From: Thermotogae bacterium
GTDB lineage: Bacteria; Thermotogota; Thermotogae; Petrotogales; Petrotogaceae
Direction of reading: 5' to 3'
Length of the DNA: 64,000 nt
NCBI GenBank assembly: GCA_024233675.1
Contig: JACKPH010000001.1
Location: 558,001-622,000, forward strand
Shown: positions 35,376 to 43,170 of the stretch, piece by piece
Numbering within the stretch: the stretch's first letter is position 1
How the letters are laid out: each line of letters starts with the position of its first letter
Program-made: the position numbers and the translations under genes
The notes under the pieces: model-generated
Told to the model about the DNA's origin: nothing
The model's database searches: none
Seen by the model: the letters and a program-made list of their open reading frames with translations, nothing else

Positions 35376-36407
35376 TTATAAAGCCCCCTTTTTCTGTCTT
35401 TTTAATCTGTTTGCAAAAATTGTGAACAAAAACGAAGAAACTAAAGCTATGAGCATACATATAGTAAAACCTAAAGCATTGGTGGATAAGAAAGGTGCTG
35501 TAACTGAAGGAACATAAGCAGTTCCTTTTACATTGAAAAGTCCTACAAAAGTTCCGGATAATGCACCGGATATAAGTGCTCCGGCAAAAACTATTTTATC
35601 TGAGAACATAAAAGGATAAGAAGCCTCTACAAAAGTTCCGAAAGCTACATTAATTATGAAACCCGGTCCGGCAATTGCAGCTTCACTTTTCTGTTTCGGA
35701 TAAATAATATTTGCAAGTGTTATACCGGCTGATACCATTACAAGTGCTGTCATATCTATAGCTCCGAGAAAACTCGAACCTGTTTTTTCCATTTCAAGTA
35801 AAACAATAGGAAGTATTGCAGCATGATAAACACCACCCATTATTGCAGGCCACATTAACAATCCGGCAATTGTACCGGCTAAAACTGAATTAAAACTGAG
35901 AGCCGTATTTATTAAATATCTTATTCCGTCTCCGAGCATTAAAGCCAAAGGTGCAATAACTCTTCCTGACAATGACTGAACTGTGGCCATTGACGTTCCG
36001 CCTGTACCGACAATAGGTATTTTTTTCTCTGCTGCGGCTTTTATAGCTAATTTGTTTATACCGTTAGGATCACAGCTCATCAGAACGAGTCCGTCAATTT
36101 CACCCTTATTGATAAGATCTGCTATTTCGCCGTCAAGTTTTTTTGCATCTTCATTTGTTTCTTTTAAAGATTTTTCTTCGGAAAATTTTACTGTTTTTTC
36201 ATCTTTATCAAAGTAGTACAGTCTGGATAAGGTTTTTTCACTCACATGATCCATTGAAGCATTAGCTCCTATAAACTGTACGGCACCGATAATGATATCT
36301 GCGGAAGAAACCTGTTTTTCAATTTCACCAATTAATTTTAAAGGCTCTTTACCTCCGAGATTATAAAGATTTCCTCCGCTACTTCCCAGTATAGCTATCT
36401 TTTTCAT
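35376..36407 (-). CDS. PTS EIIC-like membrane protein with N-terminal soluble domain
   Basis: The start is ATG 36407 (behind a GGGAGGGGAAGAG purine stretch); the longer frame from 36434 starts within the leader. About 343 residues. The N-terminal half (to about 155) is soluble, opening KKIAILGSSGGNLYNLGG and with VLMSCDPNGINKLA and GTGGTSMATVQSL. The C-terminal half has about six membrane helices with motifs such as GPGFIINVAFGTFVEASYPF, similar to sugar-PTS IIC-type membrane domains. No phosphorylatable histidine or EIIB is visible. A strong promoter lies upstream and a GntR gene is near. The substrate is unknown. Confidence 0.6.
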   Translation of the reverse strand: MKKIAILGSSGGNLYNLGGKEPLKLIGEIEKQVSSADIIIGAVQFIGANASMDHVSEKTLSRLYYFDKDEKTVKFSEEKSLKETNEDAKKLDGEIADLINKGEIDGLVLMSCDPNGINKLAIKAAAEKKIPIVGTGGTSMATVQSLSGRVIAPLALMLGDGIRYLINTALSFNSVLAGTIAGLLMWPAIMGGVYHAAILPIVLLEMEKTGSSFLGAIDMTALVMVSAGITLANIIYPKQKSEAAIAGPGFIINVAFGTFVEASYPFMFSDKIVFAGALISGALSGTFVGLFNVKGTAYVPSVTAPFLSTNALGFTICMLIALVSSFLFTIFANRLKRQKKGAL

Positions 36408-36436
36408 AAACTCTTCCCCTCCCAAGGCCATCAATC

Positions 36437-36465
36437 TTTATACATCAATTTTAATTTTAAGTCAA
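36437..36465 (-). promoter_or_regulatory. Promoter of the EIIC-like / TIM-barrel operon
   Basis: On the minus strand TTGACT (36465-36460), 17-nt spacer, TATAAA (36442-36437), about 15 nt before the ribosome site. A near-consensus promoter, probably the target of the neighbouring GntR regulator. Confidence 0.7.
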
Positions 36466-36510
36466 ACTGAATTTAAAATTTGTGTAAATGTTTTTAACAA
36501 AGGATCAGGA

Positions 36511-36541
36511 AAAAACCTCATAACATAGTTATGAGGTTTTT
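36511..36541. terminator. Bidirectional hairpin downstream of the CsgG-like operon
   Basis: Fourteen-bp perfect stem (36511-36524 and 36528-36541), loop ATA, A/T runs on both sides. Probably the second of two terminators for the minus-strand genes on its right. Confidence 0.75.
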
Positions 36542-36580
36542 ATAATCATTTTTATAAATTTTTAAACAGAAAAATTTATA

Positions 36581-36604
36581 AAAAAACTGCCCTAAGGCAG
36601 TTTT
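36581..36604 (-). terminator. Terminator of the CsgG-like operon
   Basis: AAAACTGCC (36583-36591) pairs with GGCAGTTTT (36596-36604); on the minus strand it ends in TTTTTT. It overlaps the stop codon of the last gene. Confidence 0.8.
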
Positions 36605-38645
36605 AAAAATCAAGTGAAAATCCGGTATAAGATACAGGAATAAAGTTACCTGAAATTATTTCTTCCAGTGAAAGTCTGAAAAAAATGTTTACCGTATTTT
36701 TCTTGTAATAGTTATTTATTTCAATTACAGGATAAATATCAAATGTGCTTTTGCTGAATTCAAAATTTGCTCCGGCTCCTGCATATAAACTTATTGATTT
36801 TGTTCTCAAAAGATTAAAGCAGTAATCAGCGGCTATATAGATTTTTGAGTCTGTGGCAGTTTGTGTTTCTGTTGTTTCCGGTATTTCATAATAATTTGAT
36901 AAATTTACAAAAGATTTTGTATTTTTTTCAATATCGGTATTTTTAAATCTTAAGTTAAAACCTGGCATAAGTTTACTGTTCATGTAAAATCCAAAACCTC
37001 CGCCGAAAAAATAATCATAATAGAAATCTTCGTATGCGAAATCGGATACTTCAGGTTTTTCATTTTTATTTATTAATTCAGTAATTTCAGAAACTGACTG
37101 TGTTTCATATATTTTTTGTGCTGATGCGTAACCTACGGTTTTATAATTATCCACAATTCTGAATATTGTTCCCCTTCTTACACCATAGTTTTTACCGGCT
37201 CCGAGTGTTAAAATATTATCTTCCGCTACAAGAACTTCTGTTCTTACAGGGAAAGCTTTTTTTATATTTGAAATTGCATCGGAAACTGCTGAATTTACAA
37301 GAGCATTTTCAAGTGTGGATTTGAAAAATGATTTGGTACTTCCGTAATTATCAGCAAGTATATTTATTTCAGTATCATATTCTTTTATATCTGCTTTTTC
37401 CATAAGAAGTGTTCCGGATGTCAGATCAAGAAGCTTATAAGAATAGGAAATTATTCCGTAATTTTTTGTTATATCAAAAACTTTAACATCCTGAGGCACT
37501 GAATATTTAACGTATCTGTAGTTTTTATCCCATGTTGTGGTTTCAACTCTTACATAATTTCCAGTTGAGTATTCCGTAAATTTTGTTTTTCCGTCATTAC
37601 CTTTTTCAGGTGAATAGAATATTCCTTTTACAACTTTTTCGCCGTTTATATAATCTCCGGATACCGGGTTGTTAAAGAAATAATTTTTACTCTGTCTGTA
37701 TTCTTCTTCATTGTAGTAGTTTAAATCAATAAAAACCATATATTTTACATTTTTTAATTCTGAAGCGATTTTATCTGAATTTTCAGTTATCATATCCAGT
37801 TTTTTCTCATCAAAAAGTTTATCGAGATTAGCCCTGTCCAAAACAACATATCTTCCGTCATTTTCAAATAAAGAACGTGCTCTGTCATAAATTTCATCAC
37901 TTACATTTTTATCTGAATAATTGTTTATATAAAGCGCAATCTTTGGTTTTTCATCATATAATTTTTTATAGTCAAAATTTATTTCATTTATGGCATTTTC
38001 TATGAGAGAATCACGATTAATAAGTCCGCCGTCTGTTATTATATTTTTTGATATTGTTCCGGAAGAAATTATAAAGCCGGTTTTAAAATCTACAAACTGA
38101 TAAAAACCGTTCAGTGTGTATTTATAATTTTCTGAGTCTTTTGTGTATTTTGAATAAAAACCGTCAAAAACTACATATTTAGAAAAATTATCTCTTGCCC
38201 ATGGATAGTTTGCAAGATATATATAATTTCCGTTATCATTACGTACATATGAATCTTTCTGCATATTGTAGCTATATCTTAATTTTGAAGTTGCCTGTAC
38301 ATAAATACCGTTTACTTTTATATAGTTTCCTCTTGTGTCATCTCTCATAAACTGCACTGTTGAATCTGTTTTTGATTCTTTTTTTATTTCATTTATTTTT
38401 ATGTAAAGTCCGTAGTCCGCGGTTCCTTTCCCGGATGCAAGAGGATTGTACATTTCTGATGAATTATATGTTATTTTCTGTCTTAATGAAACGCTGAAAT
38501 AATTAAATTTTGCGGCTATTATATTCTGAACGGCATCGGGAGATATTCCGGTTGAATCATTTATTTCAAGAAATGTTGCAAGAGTTTCGGAAAAGAATAT
38601 AACAGAAAGTAAAGTAATCATTATAATCAGTATTATTTTTTTCAT
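36603..38645 (-). CDS. Exported protein with CsgG-like domain and barrel-like C-terminus
   Basis: The protein has 680 residues. A signal peptide (MKKIILIIMITLLSVIFFS) is followed by a long beta-rich region, a CsgG/LpoB-like segment (about 240-300: ALYINNYSDKNVSDEIYDR, then GRYVVLDRANLDKLFDEKKL) and a C-terminal stretch of amphipathic strands (SFNLRFKNTDI-like, ending YTGFSLDF) resembling an outer-membrane beta-barrel or porin end. No lipobox cysteine. CsgG-type domains occur in envelope assembly and secretion proteins. It is cotranscribed (8-nt gap) with the related gene at 38654-39949. Confidence 0.6.
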   Translation of the reverse strand: MKKIILIIMITLLSVIFFSETLATFLEINDSTGISPDAVQNIIAAKFNYFSVSLRQKITYNSSEMYNPLASGKGTADYGLYIKINEIKKESKTDSTVQFMRDDTRGNYIKVNGIYVQATSKLRYSYNMQKDSYVRNDNGNYIYLANYPWARDNFSKYVVFDGFYSKYTKDSENYKYTLNGFYQFVDFKTGFIISSGTISKNIITDGGLINRDSLIENAINEINFDYKKLYDEKPKIALYINNYSDKNVSDEIYDRARSLFENDGRYVVLDRANLDKLFDEKKLDMITENSDKIASELKNVKYMVFIDLNYYNEEEYRQSKNYFFNNPVSGDYINGEKVVKGIFYSPEKGNDGKTKFTEYSTGNYVRVETTTWDKNYRYVKYSVPQDVKVFDITKNYGIISYSYKLLDLTSGTLLMEKADIKEYDTEINILADNYGSTKSFFKSTLENALVNSAVSDAISNIKKAFPVRTEVLVAEDNILTLGAGKNYGVRRGTIFRIVDNYKTVGYASAQKIYETQSVSEITELINKNEKPEVSDFAYEDFYYDYFFGGGFGFYMNSKLMPGFNLRFKNTDIEKNTKSFVNLSNYYEIPETTETQTATDSKIYIAADYCFNLLRTKSISLYAGAGANFEFSKSTFDIYPVIEINNYYKKNTVNIFFRLSLEEIISGNFIPVSYTGFSLDF

Positions 38646-38653
38646 ATTATCAC

Positions 38654-39949
38654 CTATATTCCAGCCGTTAAGCCAAATGTTGGTTTAAAATTATTGTCGA
38701 TATCGGCATAAGCTCCGAAATATCTAAAAAGACGTATTTCAATACCGCCATAATAGAAGTCTTTCCATACACCGCCTTTAAGAAAAATATTAAGTGTTTT
38801 GTTTCTGAAAACTGATATTCCGGAAAAAATACTGAAATCATCAAATTTATAATTTGCTCTCAGACCGGCAGTTCCTGTTGTTTCTCCGTAAATATCGGTT
38901 GTTCTTATATAAAAGTCTATAAGAATTTTATTTCCGATTAAACCGGAAATACCTACAGGAGATCGGAAAGGAAGACTTAATGATTCTGTTGACGGCATAT
39001 TTTTAAAATAAGTCATTCCGTAATCAGAATTTATTATCTCACCTTCTGAAGTATCAGGATTTACATTTTTTATTTCTGCATAAGATTTATAATCACCGTT
39101 TTTTATAAGGAATAAATAGCCTTTTTTAACACCTTCGTTTTCACCTGAAGAGAAGAAAACTCTGTTTCCGGAAAAATCTATGAGATTTGTTTTTATCTTA
39201 AAAAGAGATTTTACAGTTTCAACCATACTATATCCAGAACCGGTTATAAGATATTTAAAAACAGAAGTTTCAGGAATTTCCTGCTTTTCTATTTTGTTTG
39301 AATAACTGTTATATGAATAATTTGTCAGATTAAGAGTCTGGTTAATATTAAATTTTTTACTGTATAAAGTTTTTCCTGTTTCATCTTCAAGACTTAGAAG
39401 TATAGCGAAACTGTATCGTACTGATTTTATTTCATGAGGATAATACGAATAAAATGATGAAGCAGTAACATAATCACCGAAAACTGTTTTTACATAACTG
39501 CCTTCAGGGTCTTCTGAAAATCTTCTTTTTTCTGTGTCATATGAGTATAATTTTCCTTTCTGAACTTCGATGTATGAAAAACCCTGTTTTATGTATATAC
39601 CTGAATCATTATTCTGAATATATGATTCCGATGAAGCTGATTTCTCGGAACTGTATTCAGAGATTTTTATGTATAAATTCAGATTTGATTCGGAAATAAC
39701 ACTGTCAGTGGTCGTTCCGAGATTAAAAAGATATGAAAGAACATACTCTTCTCCCGCAGCAGGATTCTGATCATCAAGAACTATAAATCTCTGTGATGAA
39801 GTTATTGAAGATTTTATATCATCTATTACAGACATAAAAAGTTCCGTAGGAATCTGAGAATCTTTTTCAACATGAATTTTTATTGTTTGTCTTGAAAAAC
39901 CTAAAGAAATAAACAGACATAAAAAGAATAATAAAATATATTTTCTCAT
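38654..39949 (-). CDS. Exported protein related to the downstream CsgG-like protein
   Basis: The protein has 431 residues with a signal peptide (MRKYILLFFLCLFISLGFS) and GGGGG before the ATG. The part after it (KDSQIPTELFMSVIDDIKSS, then QRFIVLDDQNPAAGEEY) and later sections (SNLNLYIKISEYSSE, GVKKGYLFLIKNGD) parallel the layout of the neighbouring 680-residue protein, and the C-terminus is also rich in amphipathic strands. It is probably an envelope protein made with its neighbour; function unknown. Confidence 0.6.
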   Translation of the reverse strand: MRKYILLFFLCLFISLGFSRQTIKIHVEKDSQIPTELFMSVIDDIKSSITSSQRFIVLDDQNPAAGEEYVLSYLFNLGTTTDSVISESNLNLYIKISEYSSEKSASSESYIQNNDSGIYIKQGFSYIEVQKGKLYSYDTEKRRFSEDPEGSYVKTVFGDYVTASSFYSYYPHEIKSVRYSFAILLSLEDETGKTLYSKKFNINQTLNLTNYSYNSYSNKIEKQEIPETSVFKYLITGSGYSMVETVKSLFKIKTNLIDFSGNRVFFSSGENEGVKKGYLFLIKNGDYKSYAEIKNVNPDTSEGEIINSDYGMTYFKNMPSTESLSLPFRSPVGISGLIGNKILIDFYIRTTDIYGETTGTAGLRANYKFDDFSIFSGISVFRNKTLNIFLKGGVWKDFYYGGIEIRLFRYFGAYADIDNNFKPTFGLTAGI

Positions 39950-40004
39950 GGAATACCCCCTTACTTGAATTCATTATATTATATAATAAAAATTTTAAAT
40001 ATTG

Positions 40005-40092
40005 TTTTTTATTTGTGCAGTTTATCATTAAAAACAAACGTAATATCTTTTAAAAATTCCGGCATTGACATTTCAGGTATTCTTTTGTATAA
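40005..40092 (+). repeat. 88-nt direct repeat, left copy (broken Nudix promoter)
   Basis: Identical over 88 nt to 41114-41201. It contains TTGACA (40065-40070) and most of the -10 box of the Nudix promoter, but identity stops inside the -10, giving TATAAA instead of TATAAT. Confidence 0.95.
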
Positions 40093-40097
40093 AAAAT

Positions 40098-40137
40098 TAA
40101 TACATTTCATCATATAGGTAATTTTTATTTTGTAATT
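40098..40137 (+). pseudogene. 40-nt fragment of the Nudix gene
   Basis: Matches 41461-41500 inside the downstream Nudix gene at 39 of 40 positions. With the left 88-nt repeat it looks like a deleted extra copy of the promoter plus Nudix gene. Confidence 0.8.
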
Positions 40138-40155
40138 TTATGTGTATAAAAAGAA

Positions 40156-40184
40156 GTGGTTGTTGCAAAATTTGCAACGACCAC
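40156..40184. repeat. 14-bp inverted repeat at the left edge of the foreign segment
   Basis: GTGGTTGTTGCAAA (40156-40169) and TTTGCAACGACCAC (40171-40184) pair at all but one position (G-U in RNA) around a single A. It lies exactly at the junction between local and foreign sequence. Confidence 0.7.
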
Positions 40185-40992
40185 TCAACACGGTGCAATT
40201 GAAGGAAAAACACAAACTCATATGACAGAGTTTTATAATCTTGATGTTATCATCTCTGTCGGATACCGAGTGAAGTCAATCCGGGGTAGACAGTTCAGAA
40301 TATGGGCATCGTCCATTCTGAAAGAATATATGAAAAAAGGCTTTGCTATGGACGATGAGCGTCTGAAAGGCAACGGCGGCGGTGCATACTGGAAAGAATT
40401 GCTTGAGCGCATCAGAGACATCCGTTCCTCTGAAAAGGTTTTATACAGACAAGTACTTGACCTCTATGCTACAAGCGTAGACTATAATCCACAGGCAGAT
40501 GAATCCATAAAATTTTTCAAAATCGTTCAGAACAAACTTCATTATGCAGCACACGGACATACGGCTGCAGAAGTTATCTTTGAACGTGCAGATGCTGAAA
40601 AGCCTTTTATGGGACTGAGTACATTTGCCGGAGAATTACCGGCTTTGAAGGATATTGGTATTGCCAAAAACTATCTGACTGAGAATGAATTAAAAATTCT
40701 CAATAACCTCGTTTCAGGTTATTTCGATTTGGCAGAAATTAACGCAATCGAGCATAAACCCATGTATATGAGTAACTATGTAGAACAGCTTGACTCTGTT
40801 CTTTCATCCGGCAATCGTAATTTACTCAAAGACAGTGGTAAAATCAGTCACACTCAGGCAATCACTAAAGCGAAATCTGAATATAGAAAATACCAGGAAA
40901 AAACGCTTTCCCAGGTTGAAGAGGCATATATTTCTACGCTCAAATCTCTTGAAAAAGAGGCAAAGAAAAATGCAAGAAAATCTGATAAATAG
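40156..40992 (+). pseudogene. RhuM family protein, 5'-truncated and foreign
   Basis: The 278-residue frame shows the RhuM core: EFYNLDVIISVGYRVKSIRG, FRIWASSILKEYMKKGF, ADESIKFFKIVQNKLHYAAH and GHTAAEVIFERADAEKP. Family members normally have about 70 more N-terminal residues with a DNA-binding-like domain; here the sequence enters mid-protein (VVAKFATTTQ) directly after junk related to the Nudix gene, with no ribosome site. Base composition and codon use are clearly richer in G and C than neighbours (runs of ggcaacggcggcggtgc type), so it was acquired from another organism. RhuM genes are often associated with mobile or defence islands. It is most likely non-functional. Confidence 0.75.
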
Positions 40993-40993
40993 T

Positions 40994-41039
40994 AAAAAGA
41001 CCACAAAATAGTTTACAATACCTATTTTGTGGCCTTTTT
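40994..41039 (+). terminator. Terminator after the rhuM fragment
   Basis: Eighteen-nt arms (40994-41011 and 41022-41039) with one A-C mismatch, 10-nt loop, ending in CTTTTT. Probably imported with the rhuM gene. Confidence 0.8.
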
Positions 41040-41113
41040 CGTTGTAACACCATTTGAGTTTGTTGTCATTGATTTTTTCATAAATACCTAATTAAATAGT
41101 CTGAATGAAATTA

Positions 41114-41201
41114 TTTTTTATTTGTGCAGTTTATCATTAAAAACAAACGTAATATCTTTTAAAAATTCCGGCATTGACATTTCAGGTATTCTTTTGTATA
41201 A
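41114..41201 (+). repeat. 88-nt direct repeat, right copy
   Basis: Exact copy of 40005-40092, 1109 nt downstream. Here the sequence runs on into the intact TATAAT and the Nudix gene. Confidence 0.95.
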
Positions 41202-41202
41202 T
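41174..41202 (+). promoter_or_regulatory. Consensus promoter of the Nudix-RidA operon
   Basis: TTGACA (41174-41179), 17-nt spacer, TATAAT (41197-41202), 25 nt before the Nudix ATG. Confidence 0.85.
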
Positions 41203-41227
41203 ATAAATATATGAGAGGAGATATAAA

Positions 41228-42130
41228 ATGTTTGACAGACATGTGGGGATTTACGGTATATGTTTTATCGGAGATAAAGTTTTATGTATAAAAAAAGGAA
41301 AAGGACCTTACAGAGGAATGTATGATTCTCCGGGAGGTTCTATGGAAGAATATGAAACAATGGAAGAAACTCTTAAAAGAGAATTTGACGAAGAAACAGG
41401 GCTTAAAATAGCTAAATATGAATATCTTACAACTACGGATAAAAAATTTGAATATGAAGGTAATACATTTCATCATATAGGTATTTTTTATTTTGTAATT
41501 GCAGAAAGATACGATAATCTTAAAATAATTCCTGACGGACATGATTCTGAAGGTGCCTGTTTTATAAAATCTGAAAATTTAAACTCAGAAAACTGTTCAC
41601 CTCTTTTTCTTGAGGTTATAAAAAATATAAATAAATATGACAAAAGACTTATTGTGAACGAAAAAATGAATTTTGCATTTTCCGAAGCCGAAAAATACAG
41701 AAATTATTTTATAAAAAAGAATCATAGTTCAAAAATAGTGACGAGTACAGGAAATATATTTGAAAAATTCGGGAATTTTTTTACTGAAAAATATAATATT
41801 CCGGAAGTTTCTGTTTTTGAAAATTCATCTTTGATTTTTGATATTGAATTTCTTTCCGTTTACTTCTGGTCAGTAAAAAAGAATATTTTTACACGGGAAG
41901 TTATAGAAAAATTTAAAAATACCGGCGGGAAATTAAATATTTTCGGAGCCAGGGATTATATGAAAGATTATTATTTCGGTAATTATGAAGAATTTTATTC
42001 TATGATAAAAAGCTCTGATGAAGAAATGTTTCAGATAACACTCGATTTTTTTTACGGAGATAAATCTACTGAGTTTATAACTGAAAAATATGAGGAACTT
42101 TATAAAATAATACAGATGGGGAGTGATTAA
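41228..42130 (+). CDS. Nudix hydrolase with extra C-terminal domain
   Basis: The protein has 300 residues. The Nudix box is complete: GSMEEYETMEETLKREFDEE then TGL (about residues 38-60). The first 150 residues form the hydrolase, which cleaves nucleoside diphosphates linked to another moiety. The remaining 150 residues are an unrecognised domain with a strand DIEFLSVYFWSVKK and helices; it looks like a defined fold, since it is as well kept as the rest. It overlaps the RidA gene by 8 nt, so the two are coexpressed. Confidence 0.8.
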   Translation: MFDRHVGIYGICFIGDKVLCIKKGKGPYRGMYDSPGGSMEEYETMEETLKREFDEETGLKIAKYEYLTTTDKKFEYEGNTFHHIGIFYFVIAERYDNLKIIPDGHDSEGACFIKSENLNSENCSPLFLEVIKNINKYDKRLIVNEKMNFAFSEAEKYRNYFIKKNHSSKIVTSTGNIFEKFGNFFTEKYNIPEVSVFENSSLIFDIEFLSVYFWSVKKNIFTREVIEKFKNTGGKLNIFGARDYMKDYYFGNYEEFYSMIKSSDEEMFQITLDFFYGDKSTEFITEKYEELYKIIQMGSD

Positions 42131-42497
42131 GACGGGAAATATAATCAGAAAAGGTATTAACGAAGAAAATGCTTATTCGGAAATAGTTGTTGCCGGTGAT
42201 TTTGTATTTTTAACTTTCTGTACCGGAAATATCGAAAAAAGTATGCAGGAACAGGTAGAAGGTACTCTTGATGAAATGGAAAGAAGACTTGAAAGTGTAG
42301 GCCTTAAACTTGAAGATGTTGTGAAAATTGATGTTCTTATCAGAGATGCCTGGAATATACCGATAATGGAAAAAGTTTTCAAAGAAAGATTTAAAGGTAA
42401 TTATCCGGCAAGAAAAACAATTCAGACTGATTTTGCTCATAAAGGCGGAGAAAATGGTTTAAAAATCCAGATGGACGCTGTTGCATATAAAAAATAG
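42123..42497 (+). CDS. RidA/YjgF family protein
   Basis: The protein has 124 residues; GTG start overlapping the Nudix stop. The family pattern is seen in YSEIVVAGDFVFLTFCTGN, the run of helices around LDEMERRLESVGLKLEDVV and the end NGLKIQMDAVAYKK. RidA proteins hydrolyse reactive enamine/imine intermediates; the usual catalytic arginine region (PARKTIQ) is present near residue 98. The usual GPYSQA motif is altered, so the specificity may differ. Confidence 0.8.
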   Translation: MIKTGNIIRKGINEENAYSEIVVAGDFVFLTFCTGNIEKSMQEQVEGTLDEMERRLESVGLKLEDVVKIDVLIRDAWNIPIMEKVFKERFKGNYPARKTIQTDFAHKGGENGLKIQMDAVAYKK

Positions 42498-42520
42498 AAC
42501 TGCAGATGCAGTTCTATTTT
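42491..42520. terminator. Bidirectional terminator between RidA and nrdG
   Basis: Fourteen-bp arms (42491-42504 and 42507-42520) with a 2-nt centre, A and T runs outside; lies between converging genes. Confidence 0.85.
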
Positions 42521-43170
42521 ATTATTACGCTTAAATTTTTATTTTCAAGTATATTTTTAAAATTATTTAGAATATTTATACTGTATGGTTTTATATTATC
42601 AACCGGTCTGTACTGCTGAACAGAAACATTTTTGATTCCTGACATAGAAATAATTTCAGAAATTTTTTCAAAATCATTTTCCGGAATATAGTAAGGATAA
42701 ACAGTAATTCTTACTTCATGATTTTTAAAATCAGAAAGAATACTGAGAGATTTTTTTATAATTTCATCAGATATTTCGGAAAAAAGTCCGTAATTTGTAC
42801 TTTTAAAATCCATGGCTATAAAATCTGCAGTTTCTTTAAGATTCTTTAAAAAATCCGTATCGGAACCATTGGTATCTACTTTTACCTGTTTATCGGGAAA
42901 CATATTTCTGAATCTGTGTATAAAATCTAAAAGTTCTTCCCCGTAAAGAGAAGGTTCTCCGCCTGTTATTGTTAGTGCATCTACAGTATTTCTGCGTTTT
43001 ATAAAAAAATCATAAATCATTTTTTCTGTTATTTCAGCTGATGTTTTATTTTTCAGAAGCTGATTATGACAGTAAAGACAGTTAAAATTACAGCCTGAGG
43101 TAAATACCACCGTTGATATTTTCTTCGGATAATCTACCAGACTTATCTTCTGCCATCCTGTGAAATTCAT
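42514..43170 (-). CDS. nrdG: Anaerobic ribonucleotide reductase activating protein
   Basis: The protein has 218 residues. The radical-SAM motif is CNFNCLYCHN (about residue 26), with ITGGEPSLYG and VDTNGSD. It installs the glycyl radical on NrdD. The N-terminus MNFTGWQKISLVDYPKK matches the family, so the ATG at 43170 is right even though it lies 83 nt inside the nrdD frame; GGAG is 9 nt upstream. Confidence 0.92.
   Translation of the reverse strand: MNFTGWQKISLVDYPKKISTVVFTSGCNFNCLYCHNQLLKNKTSAEITEKMIYDFFIKRRNTVDALTITGGEPSLYGEELLDFIHRFRNMFPDKQVKVDTNGSDTDFLKNLKETADFIAMDFKSTNYGLFSEISDEIIKKSLSILSDFKNHEVRITVYPYYIPENDFEKISEIISMSGIKNVSVQQYRPVDNIKPYSINILNNFKNILENKNLSVIIK

Noticed and set aside
40790..41011. 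Overlapping plus-strand frame inside the rhuM segment
   Set aside because: Shadow of the rhuM frame, rich in Lys/Arg without domain features.
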